Positions 33,960 through 43,799 of a DNA stretch of 64,000 nt are shown one piece after another. The position numbers and the translations under genes are program-made. Each line of letters begins with the position of its first letter. Within the stretch, counting starts at the first letter, position 1. The stretch covers positions 51,606,027 to 51,670,026 of the forward strand of contig CM035437.1 in the NCBI GenBank assembly GCA_020310875.1. Direction: 5' to 3'. Source of the DNA: Ceratopteris richardii. Taxonomy: Eukaryota > Streptophyta > Polypodiopsida > Polypodiales > Pteridaceae. Under the pieces are notes generated by a model. The model was not told the origin of the DNA, did not search any database, and saw nothing but the letters and a program-made list of their open reading frames with translations.

Positions 33960-34600
33960 CGTAGCACCAAAGATTGAGTGTAGAGTCCCTATATCTTTGT
34001 GGTTCGTGGATGCAGAAAAGAAGGGTCCTACATAGGCCAGCAGATAATGCAAAGATGCATGCAACAACTTCTGTATGTATTAATGATTCAATATAGCAGC
34101 TACATACATGTGAATCATTACATCATGCGACACATGAGTGAGCCGTGGCTATTAAGCCATTATTTTTGGGACATGGCGTTTGGCCACATGGTTCATATGT
34201 GGCACATCCACGTAATCGTAGTTAAGGTGCTTCAACACTCCCATGTAACTAGAGTACTGGAATGTGACATAGATGTTACTTGATTTCAACGATTCCAAGA
34301 TGTTTCCTGCAGAAGATGAACTTATCTTCTCCCACAGGCTTTGTAAGCATATCAGCCCACATTAGATGAGCTGATACATATGAGAGATTAATTTTTTTCT
34401 GCTCTACAAGATCACATATAAAATGAGACTTTAAATCAACATGTTTTATTTTCTCTGTCATAGGTAAGAGCTCTTGCATGACTGTTTGGATCTAGATTCC
34501 TTCTTTTGTTGTGAGAGCTAAGGCCACAAATTCAGCTTTTGTTGATGACAATGCAACGGCTGTCTGCTTCTTGGAGAACCAGGTGCTACTTGCCATTTAA
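33960..34600 (-). mobile_element. Copia 3' end fragment, minus strand (RNase H, purine tract, LTR start)
   Basis: On the minus strand, WFSKKQTAVALSSTKAEF begins near 34590, and the frame at 34479-34276 carries KHVDLKSHFICDLVEQKK and HLMWADMLTKP, the end of Copia RNase H, with a stop near 34270. The middle of the domain is deleted. CATGGGAG then TGTTGAAGCACC at 34237 mark a purine tract and an LTR start. The LTR end is unclear and may run to about 33960, close to the first visible exon of gene R. Confidence 0.7.
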
Positions 34601-34609
34601 CTGGCTGTA

Positions 34610-35178
34610 AAACTAGCCTATTAAATTACACAACATTAGACACACCGATTGATATCAGATTTGGAGCTTATTTGGTCCATTGCTTCCGCTTCAATGATGG
34701 ACTCTTAACGGACGGCACCCCTCCTTTGAGGAAAATTGTGGCTCTTACATTAGAACCATAGAAATTACTCCTAGCCATGCGAGCACCTAAATGTTGCATG
34801 CATGGATGCTAGACCCCATACCTGGTCATACTCGTTCCTAGAGATTCTGTTTCACCTTTGTCGCCTGATGGAACAGCTTCATTAATGGTAGCTTTCTCTC
34901 ATGACTAACGAAGTCATGTGGACCTGCTGTGCTCCATTGGTGTAGACTCCATAGACTCGCCACCTTGTGGAGTATGTGAGGAATAATGACATTTACTATC
35001 GATGTTCTAGCCATGATACCCAGCGGGCCACCACATGAGTAGTGATTGTAAGTCTATCAAATTGAAATTTTATGAATTTATTTTTTTGCTATTTAAAACG
35101 CTTTTTAAATAGCTAAAAAGTGATGGGCTTAAAAGCGATAGATACTCCTAAAAAGTGTTCATATTAATATGCTTTTAC
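34610..35178. other. No recognisable gene
   Basis: DNA between two Copia fragments. It probably includes LTR or leader sequence, but nothing could be aligned with other parts of the window. TTGATATCAGAT near 34650 only weakly resembles a primer-binding site. Confidence 0.4.
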
Positions 35179-37100
35179 CCTCCAAGCTTCTTCTTCTTCC
35201 TTGTGTTGTTCGCATGCTTCTGTAGCCATCTAACTCCAATAGAAGGAAGAGAATGATGAGAATAAAATAGATAAATATGAGAAATATTCAAACATTATAA
35301 GAAAAATGATCATATCATAGTCTAAAATTTTTGCTAAAGGGGCTACAAAGAAAGGGACATGAATGGTTTTTTTTTATAATTTTTCTTGTAAAATTGAGTC
35401 TACCAGCTAAGTGGAAAATGAATCATGAATATTTATTGCAAAATGTAGTTATGAACCATCAACCCATGATCGCTATGTGCCTATTGGTGGATTTAGATGT
35501 TAGTTACTTTGATAATGTTGTGACCAAGCATATTAACTCTCAAAATAGTTTCTTGACCTCACATAAGCCCTCCTCCAATGGGAGTACTATCATATGCACA
35601 AAATTCCTTATATCCTATCATGGGAGTTGAAAGAATTATCCTTATTGTTGCTGATGGTAGTACATGCACATTGCGAGATGCTTTATATGTGTCAAGGAGC
35701 AAGAAAAATATATTATGAGTATATGCATTAGCCAAGATTTGCCTTGTGGTAAAGTTTGTTAATGATACGTATATCATTCATGATCTCTCCAATGGAGAAA
35801 GAATTACTACTTTTGGTATGCCATATTTTTGGCTATATATGCTGAAACATTATGGAAAATCTATGGATGATTATGCATGTTTGGTACATGATTTGAAATC
35901 CATCATAGAACCAAAAGTTTGGCATGCAAATTTTGGTCATTTGAATTTTAATAGTTTCCTATGTCTACAAATGCTTGAGATGGTGTTTGTTTTGCCTGCT
36001 CTTAAGGCACCATCTAAATGTGTATGTGATACATGTATTTTAAATACGATGTTGCATTCTTGCTTTCTTGAAGATGGTAAAGTAAGAGCTGAACATAAAT
36101 TATATCTTAATCACATTAATGTCTATGGTCTTGTTTAAACACGATTTTCTAGAAGACTTATACTGCATAACTTTTATTGGTGAATTTTATATGCATGCAT
36201 AATTCTACCCACTAAAGTCAAAGTTTGAAGTGTTTATGTGTTTCAGATAGTTCGTGTTCATGGATGAAAATTTATCAACATGTAGAATAGACACCCTCCA
36301 TTTTGATCGAAGTGGAAGTATACGACTTTTGGATTCAATGCACTTTTGAATTGAGCAAAGGATGAAAACATGTTCACCATAAAAGAATCATTTTGCTAGG
36401 AGGGAAAACATGCTTCTCATGGAAATGGAAAGTTGTATTGTCAAAATTGAAGGATTACCTCATATTTTCTCGCTTGAGGTCATAATGTATGCCGCATATG
36501 TACGTTAATAATGTCCTAGTACAATGTACGTTAATAATGTACAATGTATCACGCCTTATGATGCTTGACATGGTTGCAAGCCATTTTTCTCTTATTCATT
36601 TCTTTTTGTTTAGCATATGGATTAATGCTTGATCTACAATGCAAAAAACTGAATGACAAGGTGTGAAATACATTTTTCTAAAAACTATATTATGAGAGCA
36701 AAGTTTATCACCTATAACACCCACAAATTAAACATATTTTGGATAGCCAAAGTATTCTTTTTGTGGAGGATGGAGTGCAAACTTTACTTTCATGCATCAA
36801 GGAGAATTCTTTGGACTCAAATGATGTGTATGATATCTTCTTTCCTCTTTTCATTCATGGATAGCCGATTGTATCTCTCGTGAGGTAACGTCTCAACCCA
36901 TGTAGGTTTCAAATGATGATACACATCATTCCATTTTTGTGTGAGCTCATCCATGAGATATAAGATCATATTTGACAAAATGGATGGTGTACACTTTGAG
37001 AATTAATAATAAGTTGGATACACCTTTGTCTTCTTGTACTCATTCAGCTAGCGTCCATGGTGTTTCTTTTCCATAACATTTCCATTACTTCGGTTAGGGA
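35179..37100 (+). mobile_element. Degenerate Copia fragment, family C
   Basis: It begins with an LTR end, CTCCAAGCTTCTTCTTCTTC to TAACTCCAATA (35179-35240), matching the family C LTR terminus. The frame at 35746-36138 has FVNDTYIIHDLSNGERITTF, VWHANFGHLNFNSFL and CDTCI of the GAG-pre-integrase. A short catalytic-core remnant follows at 36170-36400 (EVFMCFR, STCRIDTLHF), matching 18960-19060. Further linker remnants reach about 37100. Reverse transcriptase and RNase H are absent. Confidence 0.7.
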
Positions 37101-37637
37101 ACCTTTGCTTGTTCTTATGAAGGAAAATTTATGTGAGCTTGCATCTTATGGAAATAGAACACACCTTTGCACATTTATAAACCATTCAAGATTACTTATA
37201 ATTCGAAGTCACTTATTAATAAAATCACAATGATTTTTTAGTCACGTTTATGCAATTTATTGAAGAAATGAAAGAAGGAAGAAGTCCATTGATGAAATAA
37301 TAGATAATAAACATGAATGAGAGAGAGAGAGAGAGATTTAAGCTCACTTAACTTCTCTTTTGGGAACACTTATGCTAGATAACAATCTTGTTTTGTCTTA
37401 ATATATCGATTCAGAATTCAGAATAAAGTGACTAAAACTCTTCAAAGAGAGACTTGACGTGTTTTCTTTGCTTTGATTTTCAGATATACATGTGAGAAAT
37501 CAAGAAGGGTAAGATAATTTCTGATCTAAAGCAAAGATGAACTGATTACCCATAACCATCTTTGCCTTTTCAGATAAATCTTTTAGAGTACCTTTTGTCA
37601 AATGATGAATGAGATGGTAGAAATCTATCCACCTTAT
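37101..37637. other. No recognisable gene; (GA)n microsatellite
   Basis: Contains a GA repeat at about 37319-37336. The rest is AT-rich DNA without Copia motifs or long frames that I can support. Confidence 0.45.
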
Positions 37638-37850
37638 CCTTATACAAACTTGACCATTATTAATTCCCAAGTGGTTGACCATTATTAATTCCCAAGTGGA
37701 TGGATCTTGTATGTATATCTTTATATTTTCAATGAAATAGTAGGGTGCACGTTCTTGCCGTATTTGCACAAATGTTCTTTTATCTTTCTCTCAAGCTCAA
37801 TTGCCATAACTCTGAGAGTTTTTTGCGTTGCACCTATCCACTTCAAGTGG
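37638..37850 (+). repeat. Diverged direct repeat, possible LTR, followed by a primer-binding-like site
   Basis: ATTAATTCCCAAGTGGATGG and its downstream 90 bases recur at 39552-39650 with scattered differences. Within this copy a 26-base piece (TTGACCATTATTAATTCCC and following bases) is tandemly doubled at about 37648-37699. GTGGTATCGGATCAT at 37848 resembles a primer-binding site, so the repeat could be the end of a 5' LTR with its 3' partner at 39538-39700. Confidence 0.4.
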
Positions 37851-38261
37851 TATCGGATCATGGAAGAATAGTGGTTCTTGTGTGACCTCAATGCATGGAA
37901 CTAAGCGGAGGCTTTTGTAGAAGCATCTTAGACTATGCATTTCCAAATTCTAGAAGCTTCTTAGACTGTGCATTTCCAAACTCAATGAGTGTTGAGAGAC
38001 CAAACATATCTAGCATGCTTGACTAGTGACCTCGACACTTTGAGAAGGTCCTCCAAAAAGTTGATTTGATCCATCTATGTGAGGATGAGCACATGTCTTT
38101 TTCTTACAAAATATGAATTTTGTTTGTCACTCATATGTGCTCGAGGTCCACCGACCTACAACGGCTTAATACTGTCGACGTCAATGACTTAAAACTATGG
38201 ACTTCAATGTCGTTCCATCTCCAAGATGCTTAGATTTTGAAAAGAGGGAAGCAATAATATC
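37851..38261. other. No gene; short tandem duplication
   Basis: TCTTAGACTATGCATTTCCA at about 37928 is repeated with small changes as TCTTAGACTGTGCATTTCCA at about 37961. If the flanking site is a true primer-binding site, this would be element leader DNA. Confidence 0.35.
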
Positions 38262-38729
38262 TTGACATTTGCATTAGGACCCATTCTAGTAGTGAGTTCG
38301 AAGAATATACTCCCAATCAGGGAGGTAGCTTCTCCAACCATCACTTTTGTAATCGTTGGATTATTAGACGCCATTGATCCTAATACTCACACCCGGGTTT
38401 ACTCTCATGCTCTCCATCACCACAACATCATAGAAGGATTCTTGTGTTATGAAACTATCCATCTTGGGGAACAAGGTGCCACAATCATAGTAGATCTCAC
38501 AAGTATCACTATTCAAGGAGATGTAGAATCACTTGTAGACCTCCTTGGTGGAAGACGGGTGGTCCTTTTGAGTATTTATTTTGAGATTGGAGTGAATGTG
38601 GTACCAAAGGTAGGTTATCCATTAGTGTGTGCGGACACAACATGGCTCCATCAAGCACTTAATTCATATTCAAGAAATTTGGGAATTATTCAAGTCCGAT
38701 TTATATTACTTACTATGTCAACTTCTTAA
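38262..38729 (+). CDS. Unassigned 155-codon open frame
   Basis: An intact frame of 155 codons with a balanced, globular-looking composition, rich in Val, Ile, Leu and Gly (for example LGEQGATIIVDLTSITIQG and LLGGRRVVLLSIYFEIG). It has no transmembrane segment, no signal peptide, no zinc motif and no match to Copia domains that I recognise. It lies between a possible LTR and a gag-like fragment, so it may be an unusual element-internal frame, a captured exon or chance. Codon 1 is not an assured start, because upstream sequence is not clearly interrupted by a promoter or splice site. It is unusual here for having no stop over 468 bases. Confidence 0.3.
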   Translation: MTFALGPILVVSSKNILPIREVASPTITFVIVGLLDAIDPNTHTRVYSHALHHHNIIEGFLCYETIHLGEQGATIIVDLTSITIQGDVESLVDLLGGRRVVLLSIYFEIGVNVVPKVGYPLVCADTTWLHQALNSYSRNLGIIQVRFILLTMSTS

Positions 38730-39269
38730 GTTTGAGCCCAACTCGCGAACCCCATTTATAATATAATTATTCCTAATATTAAAGTGTCAATATAATATAC
38801 TCCAACCAAGAGATAATAAGATGTTGTAGTGTGTGAATGAGTTAGAACACAAAACATTGGGACACAAATAACTGTCTCAAAATACTATGTAATTCCCATT
38901 TTCGGTGAATAGGTCTTACTTGATTCCTTCCTCAAATCCTACTTCAATTGTTCCTTGTAAGCCATCCCATTCATCTCTAACTTTTATCTCTCTCTATAAG
39001 ATACCTCAAACTGTTGTCACTATTGATTGCTCAAAGGCCTAAATATGAACTACCTATGCACATCATATATTGCAACACATTGAATTAAGTGAGAAAGAGA
39101 TCTATAAAGAGAAATCTTTTATAATATGTAGTAACTCCTAGGCATCTAGGTTTGAGGTAGCTCACCTTGTAAATAGTTTCTTACATCTTATCTAAAATAA
39201 TGAGATTAGACACTAAGATAAATAGTCAATAGGACCTTCCTGATGTATGAATGGCATTCGAAGGTATAT
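38730..39269. other. No recognisable gene
   Basis: AT-rich spacer. Only short frames are present and no repeat shared with the rest of the window was noticed. Confidence 0.45.
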
Positions 39270-39540
39270 GAGTTTGCTAGTATAAGATTTCATACATGGA
39301 AAATGGAAACAAAATGCTTCTTAATGCACAAAGGAGTATGGAGCTTTGGGAAGAATGATCCACCTATCAAACTAGAATTAGGGGAGCTTTCTCAAGCGAT
39401 CAAGACATAATGTCAACTTTACAAAGATCAAGCATATAGAATCATCTTGATGACACATACATACACTATGTGGATGAGACAAAGAACGCATGTGAAGCTT
39501 GGCAAATACTGGAGAACATCTTTGCTGCTTATCCTTCTAC
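39270..39540 (+). pseudogene. Copia-like gag fragment
   Basis: In one frame from about 39275: IRFHTWKMETKCFLMHKGVW, then KLELGELSQAIKT and, after a break, DETKNACEAWQILENIFA. These match the order of the Copia capsid start (W-x-MEAxL...GLW) and the AKEAWxxLE motif, but divergence is strong. The fragment is followed directly by the repeat shared with 37638-37850. Confidence 0.5.
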
Positions 39541-40125
39541 CAACTTGGCGATCATTAATTCCCAAGTGGATGGATCTTGTATATATATCTCTATATTTTT
39601 TATGAAATACCATGGCACACCTTCTTGCTATATCTGTGCAAACAACCTCTCTTTATATTGAGCTCCATTACCTATCTATTTCATCTCGGCTTTTTGCAAT
39701 CTAGATGTATTATTGTAGAAGGTACACTATAGAGGTCTATTAACACTAGACAAAAAACTCATGCGATCATCAAAGGTCAACTTAGCAAAGTTCTTGAAGC
39801 AAAAAGAACCTAGTTCATAAAGTAAACTACTAGATTTGTCTTCATTAGCATGGTAATGCTCACTACACGTTTGCTAAGATTTGTCATAAGATGTAATGTA
39901 GAAATACAAAAAAACATATGGGAATATGAATGGTTCTCTTTTTAAAGGAAGTTCCATCATTTAGATCTACTTCTTTGAATAAGCTTGAATTGATTTGGAA
40001 GTATATTAAAAGGTGTGCAAAACAATCATGATAAGCTAAGGTAGACAGTGGAAAGAGATGCCCCTAAGGGTAGATGAGATAGCTGGCCGAGATAGCTAAT
40101 TTGCTAAAGTAGTCATAGAAAAGGG
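39541..40125. other. Second copy of the possible LTR end, then spacer
   Basis: Bases 39552-39650 repeat 37662-37760 (ATTAATTCCCAAGTGGATGG...). The remainder to 40125 has no supported gene. Confidence 0.4.
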
Positions 40126-40365
40126 ATGGTCCAAAGGTCGGGCAAAATAACTCATTTCAAATGGGTAGCCCAAAGGGGCTTGATTATCAAAGGGGCTGGA
40201 TTAACATCTCACCATCCAAGTGATGAAGAATATCAACTGGGTAGCCCAAAAGGGGTTGGATTAACATCTCACTACCCAAGTGATGAGGCATGTCTCATTG
40301 GAGTCTTAGAGATTGAACCTTTTCCACGAGTATTTAGAGGTGAAAGGTCCAACCAACTGACCTAA
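40126..40365 (+). CDS. Short open frame over a 59-bp tandem repeat
   Basis: GGATTAACATCTCACCATCC near 40198 recurs as GGATTAACATCTCACTACCC near 40257, so the product contains two copies of a GLTSHHPSDE-like phrase. The frame is 79 codons, with no domain recognised. It may simply be open because of the repeat. Confidence 0.2.
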   Translation: MVQRSGKITHFKWVAQRGLIIKGAGLTSHHPSDEEYQLGSPKGVGLTSHYPSDEACLIGVLEIEPFPRVFRGERSNQLT

Positions 40366-41307
40366 GATGCGGAGACAACATGAATCGTTCTTTATCCACG
40401 ATGTTCTTCACAACTTCAATGAGGCTTGATGCAGGCATTAAACATTGATCATTCAACACCATTGAACATGCTTTAGACCTACAAAAGCGATGGAGATTGA
40501 ACTTCTGTGAAGCGATGGAGATTGAACTTCAGTGACCATGGAAGATAAATAAGCTAAAACACACACAGGCCAAAGCATCTTATTATGGGTGAACTCACAA
40601 GGTCAATTCACTCACTTCCGTCTGTCCAAAATTTGTACAGAAGGACGGGTGATCGCTAAAACAAATGAAGGGCCCAAACGTTGGTTGCGGAGCGCCTTTC
40701 ACTATTGTTTCGCCATATAACCTGAAGATGGCTATGGGGGCCGCTGATGCCCTCCCCTCGAAAGCCTCTGAAGTGTTCATCGACACACAAATGCTTATCA
40801 GTAAAGCTAAATTGTACAGAAGACTTTATTACAGGAGCTGATGAGGAAGAAGCGTGCATAACAGAGTAAGAATAGTTCTTTGAATGTACAAAGAGAAAAG
40901 AAGACATGTTGGATAGCACTTGTGTCTTCCGACAGGAGAATGCTGCGCCTTTTGACATAACGCTCTAGAGCTCCAACAGTGGAAAGTAATGATAGAACAC
41001 GTCGTGCTCATACGGTCTACTTTCTTCTGCAACAAGATATACGCAGTAGATCTGTCTCCTTTCATGGACGACGAAAGGAAGGAAAGGTTATGGTGACTGA
41101 TCGAGTTAACAGCGACAAGTCGATCTCTCTCCTTTCATTGCTCTTAATTTTTAATGTACTTTCCTATCCTGTTTCTTGTAGCTAATGAAGATGGCCACGT
41201 TTCTCGACCAAAGCGCAGTCTTTTGCTCTAGAAAACATCAAGCAATATAATCTGCTTTATCGGAAGTAAGTGTGAGATCTCGTGACACGACACAGACATG
41301 TCTGTAT
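40366..41307. other. No recognisable gene; composition unlike the repeats
   Basis: Less AT-rich than the Copia regions, with more CG dinucleotides (for example CGGTCTACTT, GACGACG). The 20-base run AGCGATGGAGATTGAACTTC is repeated near 40486 and 40510. Overlapping frames exist on both strands, none convincing. This could be low-copy DNA or the 5' region of an unrecognised gene. Confidence 0.35.
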
Positions 41308-41391
41308 ATTTGTGCGTGTGTGTGTGCACGCGCGCGCACAAGTGCGTGAGTGTGCGTGTTTCTGTGTATGTGTGTGAGAGAGAGAGAGGAA
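41308..41391. repeat. Compound microsatellite (TG)n, (CG)n, (AG)n
   Basis: TGTGCGTGTGTGTGTGCACG, then CGCGCGCAC, then further TG-rich sequence and AGAGAGAGAGAG near 41377-41388. Alternating purine-pyrimidine runs could form Z-DNA. Confidence 0.85.
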
Positions 41392-41473
41392 TTCAATGCA
41401 TTCAGCTTTATTCTCTCGTATCTTGGGCAGTTGGCATTTGGGCTATTTCAGCAATCGACTTCTTCGCGATTTT

Positions 41474-41550
41474 TCTCTACCCTGCTTTTTGTTTTTTTCT
41501 CTATCCTGCTTTTTTTTCTCTGCCCTGCTTTTTTTTCTACCCTGCTTTTC
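41474..41550 (+). repeat. Polypyrimidine tandem repeat
   Basis: Four units of about 21 bases built on CTCTACCCTGCTTTTTT. It produces spurious hydrophobic frames rich in Phe, Leu and Ser. Confidence 0.85.
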
Positions 41551-41875
41551 GTGCATTCGTACTTCTAGCGGTTAACTGAAGGTGATGCAAGAGATGCTTT
41601 TTCCGTTGAGTTCTATTCTCTGCTGGGTCGTCTTGTATTTCCATGAGCTTTCCATTGCTTCTTGCAAGAAAGCATAAAAGCTATGTACGCGTTCATGTGC
41701 TACAGTGTCCGAAAACATTGGGTAAATCTCGTGACATGATACGGGCAGTTGTTGCGCTGTGTGTGTGTGAGAGAGAGCTTTTGTACGTTCCGTCTGATCT
41801 TGTGGTGCTTAGGAGCTACTTGTGTTACAAGTTTTCTTTTCTGAAAACCGCAACCTTTTAACTTTTGCTTTCCCT

Positions 41876-42135
41876 TTCAATTTTCAATGAACTCGCTCTG
41901 TTATTTGTGCTATAACGAATTCTACGTGGGATGATGTTGTGACGGATGTTAAAACAGACACTAGTGTGGTGTGCATTTTCCTTTCTTGGTTTTGTTTGTT
42001 CGATGTACAATGGTTTGATAAGATGGCTAGTAAAAATCAATAACCATTCCATCCGGGTATATATATGCATGTATGTGTGTTGCATATATGGGGTATATAT
42101 GCATGTACATATGAGCACATGTATGTACTACACGT

Positions 42136-42207
<72 letters not shown>

Positions 42208-42339
42208 ATTTTTATGTGTATATATGTTTGTGTGTATGTATGCACTATGTACGGATATGTGCACGCATGTTTGTATATATGTATATTTATATTTATAGCC
42301 ATAATATTTACATATCCATACATATTTATTTTTTCTCTT

Positions 42340-42424
<85 letters not shown>

Positions 42425-42513
42425 GTGTACGATTTTAATTTTCAATTTTCAATGAATTCGCTATAACGAATTCTACGTAGTAATAGGGATGATATTGTGA
42501 CGAAGGATAAAAT
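41876..42513. repeat. Direct duplication flanking (TA)n microsatellites and a large palindrome
   Basis: TTTCAATTTTCAATGAACTC...GCTATAACGAATTCTACG at about 41877-41960 recurs at 42437-42513 with small indels. Between them lie (TA)n at about 42148-42205 preceded by (AC)n, and a second tract at 42340-42429 ordered (CA)n-(TA)n-(TG)n, which is self-complementary over nearly 90 bases. The large frames on both strands here are repeat artefacts encoding Tyr-Ile runs. Confidence 0.9.
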
Positions 42514-43752
42514 TTTGTACGTTTTTGGACAAATGATACTCCTAGGGTGTTTGTTTTCAAGTTCCCTTATATTAGAGTTATACAAAACTATTTCTAGAGT
42601 ACATAGTTGACTATCTATAGAATAAGGAATTATAGGCTACCTTTCTATTCCTTGTTTAATGTTGTGAAGAGAACTCGTAAAGTTCTAAAAGAATAAGGTA
42701 AAAATGGAACATGACATTATATTGCTCATTATATTATACTCCTTAATATATGTTGGTTCATATGGAGGGTCTAAGTGCTTGAACATATTCTTTGGATTTC
42801 ATTGAACTATTAAAAATTCATATGCGCACATATGCATTCTAGTTCTACTTATAAGGTTAAAAATCATCTCATGTTTATCCATTGAAAAATGACCTCTTGA
42901 GGATATAGTCTCACGAGTTGGAATGAGTAGAAGAGAACCAAAATTCACAACTCACCTTTTAATTCAAAATTCGAATGAACACCTCAAAGTGAGAAGAATC
43001 TTTAGGTGGAATCTATCAATAGTCATCTTCTAAAATCAAGGGAAAAAGTGGACATGTACTTCACTAGTTTAGTCATGGGTAGAGATAATCCTTCCACTAA
43101 CTTCTAAAGTTCTCATTGTACTCATCTGATAGCCCTTGGAGTCCTCCAAAACCTCCATGTATTGTACCTTACTTCTAAGTACATATACATGAAGTTTTGA
43201 TCGTCAATACCTTGTATTGTTCACTCCTATTGTGCATGGATCAAGTCTATCAACTTCTCAAAGCTACTAAAATGAAGATAAGGATTCATTAAGTTATCTC
43301 TTGATTTTATCATAGAGCTTATACTCTTATAAATGTTTCTACAAAACATTGTGGTCATTGGAGTTTTGTGTGCACAAGTATAAGTATATCTCTATGACTA
43401 TATAAATGCATCATCTACTTCCTGAAGAGTTGTGATTAGCTCAGCTACCTTCCTATCTGAAGTTCTAGAAAAGGATTTTACTCAATTTCTACGAGGTTGT
43501 GAGCATTGATCATTTTTATGACAGTCTTCCTCCATAAATAAAGGTTTTTTTTCTCTACATGCACAATTTCTAATAGTTGTATGTCTTGACTCAAACAATT
43601 GACACCAATGTTCCAAACTAATGTGGCCATATTATTGCATAGATTGGAAGCTTAGGAACTGTATTAAAGTTTCTAAGAAAGAAATAGGGTGATCCAGAGC
43701 AGCTTTTCGCAAACACCCTCTTATCTCTACAATCTACCATCACTCCTCATAG
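42514..43752 (+). repeat. Diverged 5' LTR of Copia element D (end recognisable only)
   Basis: The last 60 bases before 43752 (TTTTCGCAAACACCCTCTTATC and following) align with the end of the family A LTR (TTTTGCAACACCTCTTCATC). The start of the LTR could not be located. No gene is seen in this stretch. Confidence 0.5.
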
Positions 43753-43765
43753 TGGTATCAGAGCA
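43753..43765 (+). promoter_or_regulatory. Primer-binding site of Copia element D
   Basis: TGGTATCAGAGCA, a perfect match to the initiator tRNA-Met end and to the site at 2917 of the intact relative. Confidence 0.9.
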
Positions 43766-43799
43766 TCATCATAGTTTATACATTATGATGCGATAATTT

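Noticed and set aside
37500-37769. 89-codon minus-strand frame as a gene
   Set aside because: It covers a direct repeat with an internal 26-base duplication and a possible LTR end, and has no recognised motif.
41946-42455. Large open frames on both strands rich in Tyr, Ile, Cys and Val
   Set aside because: They run through (TA)n, (CA)n and (TG)n microsatellites, so openness follows from repeat composition.
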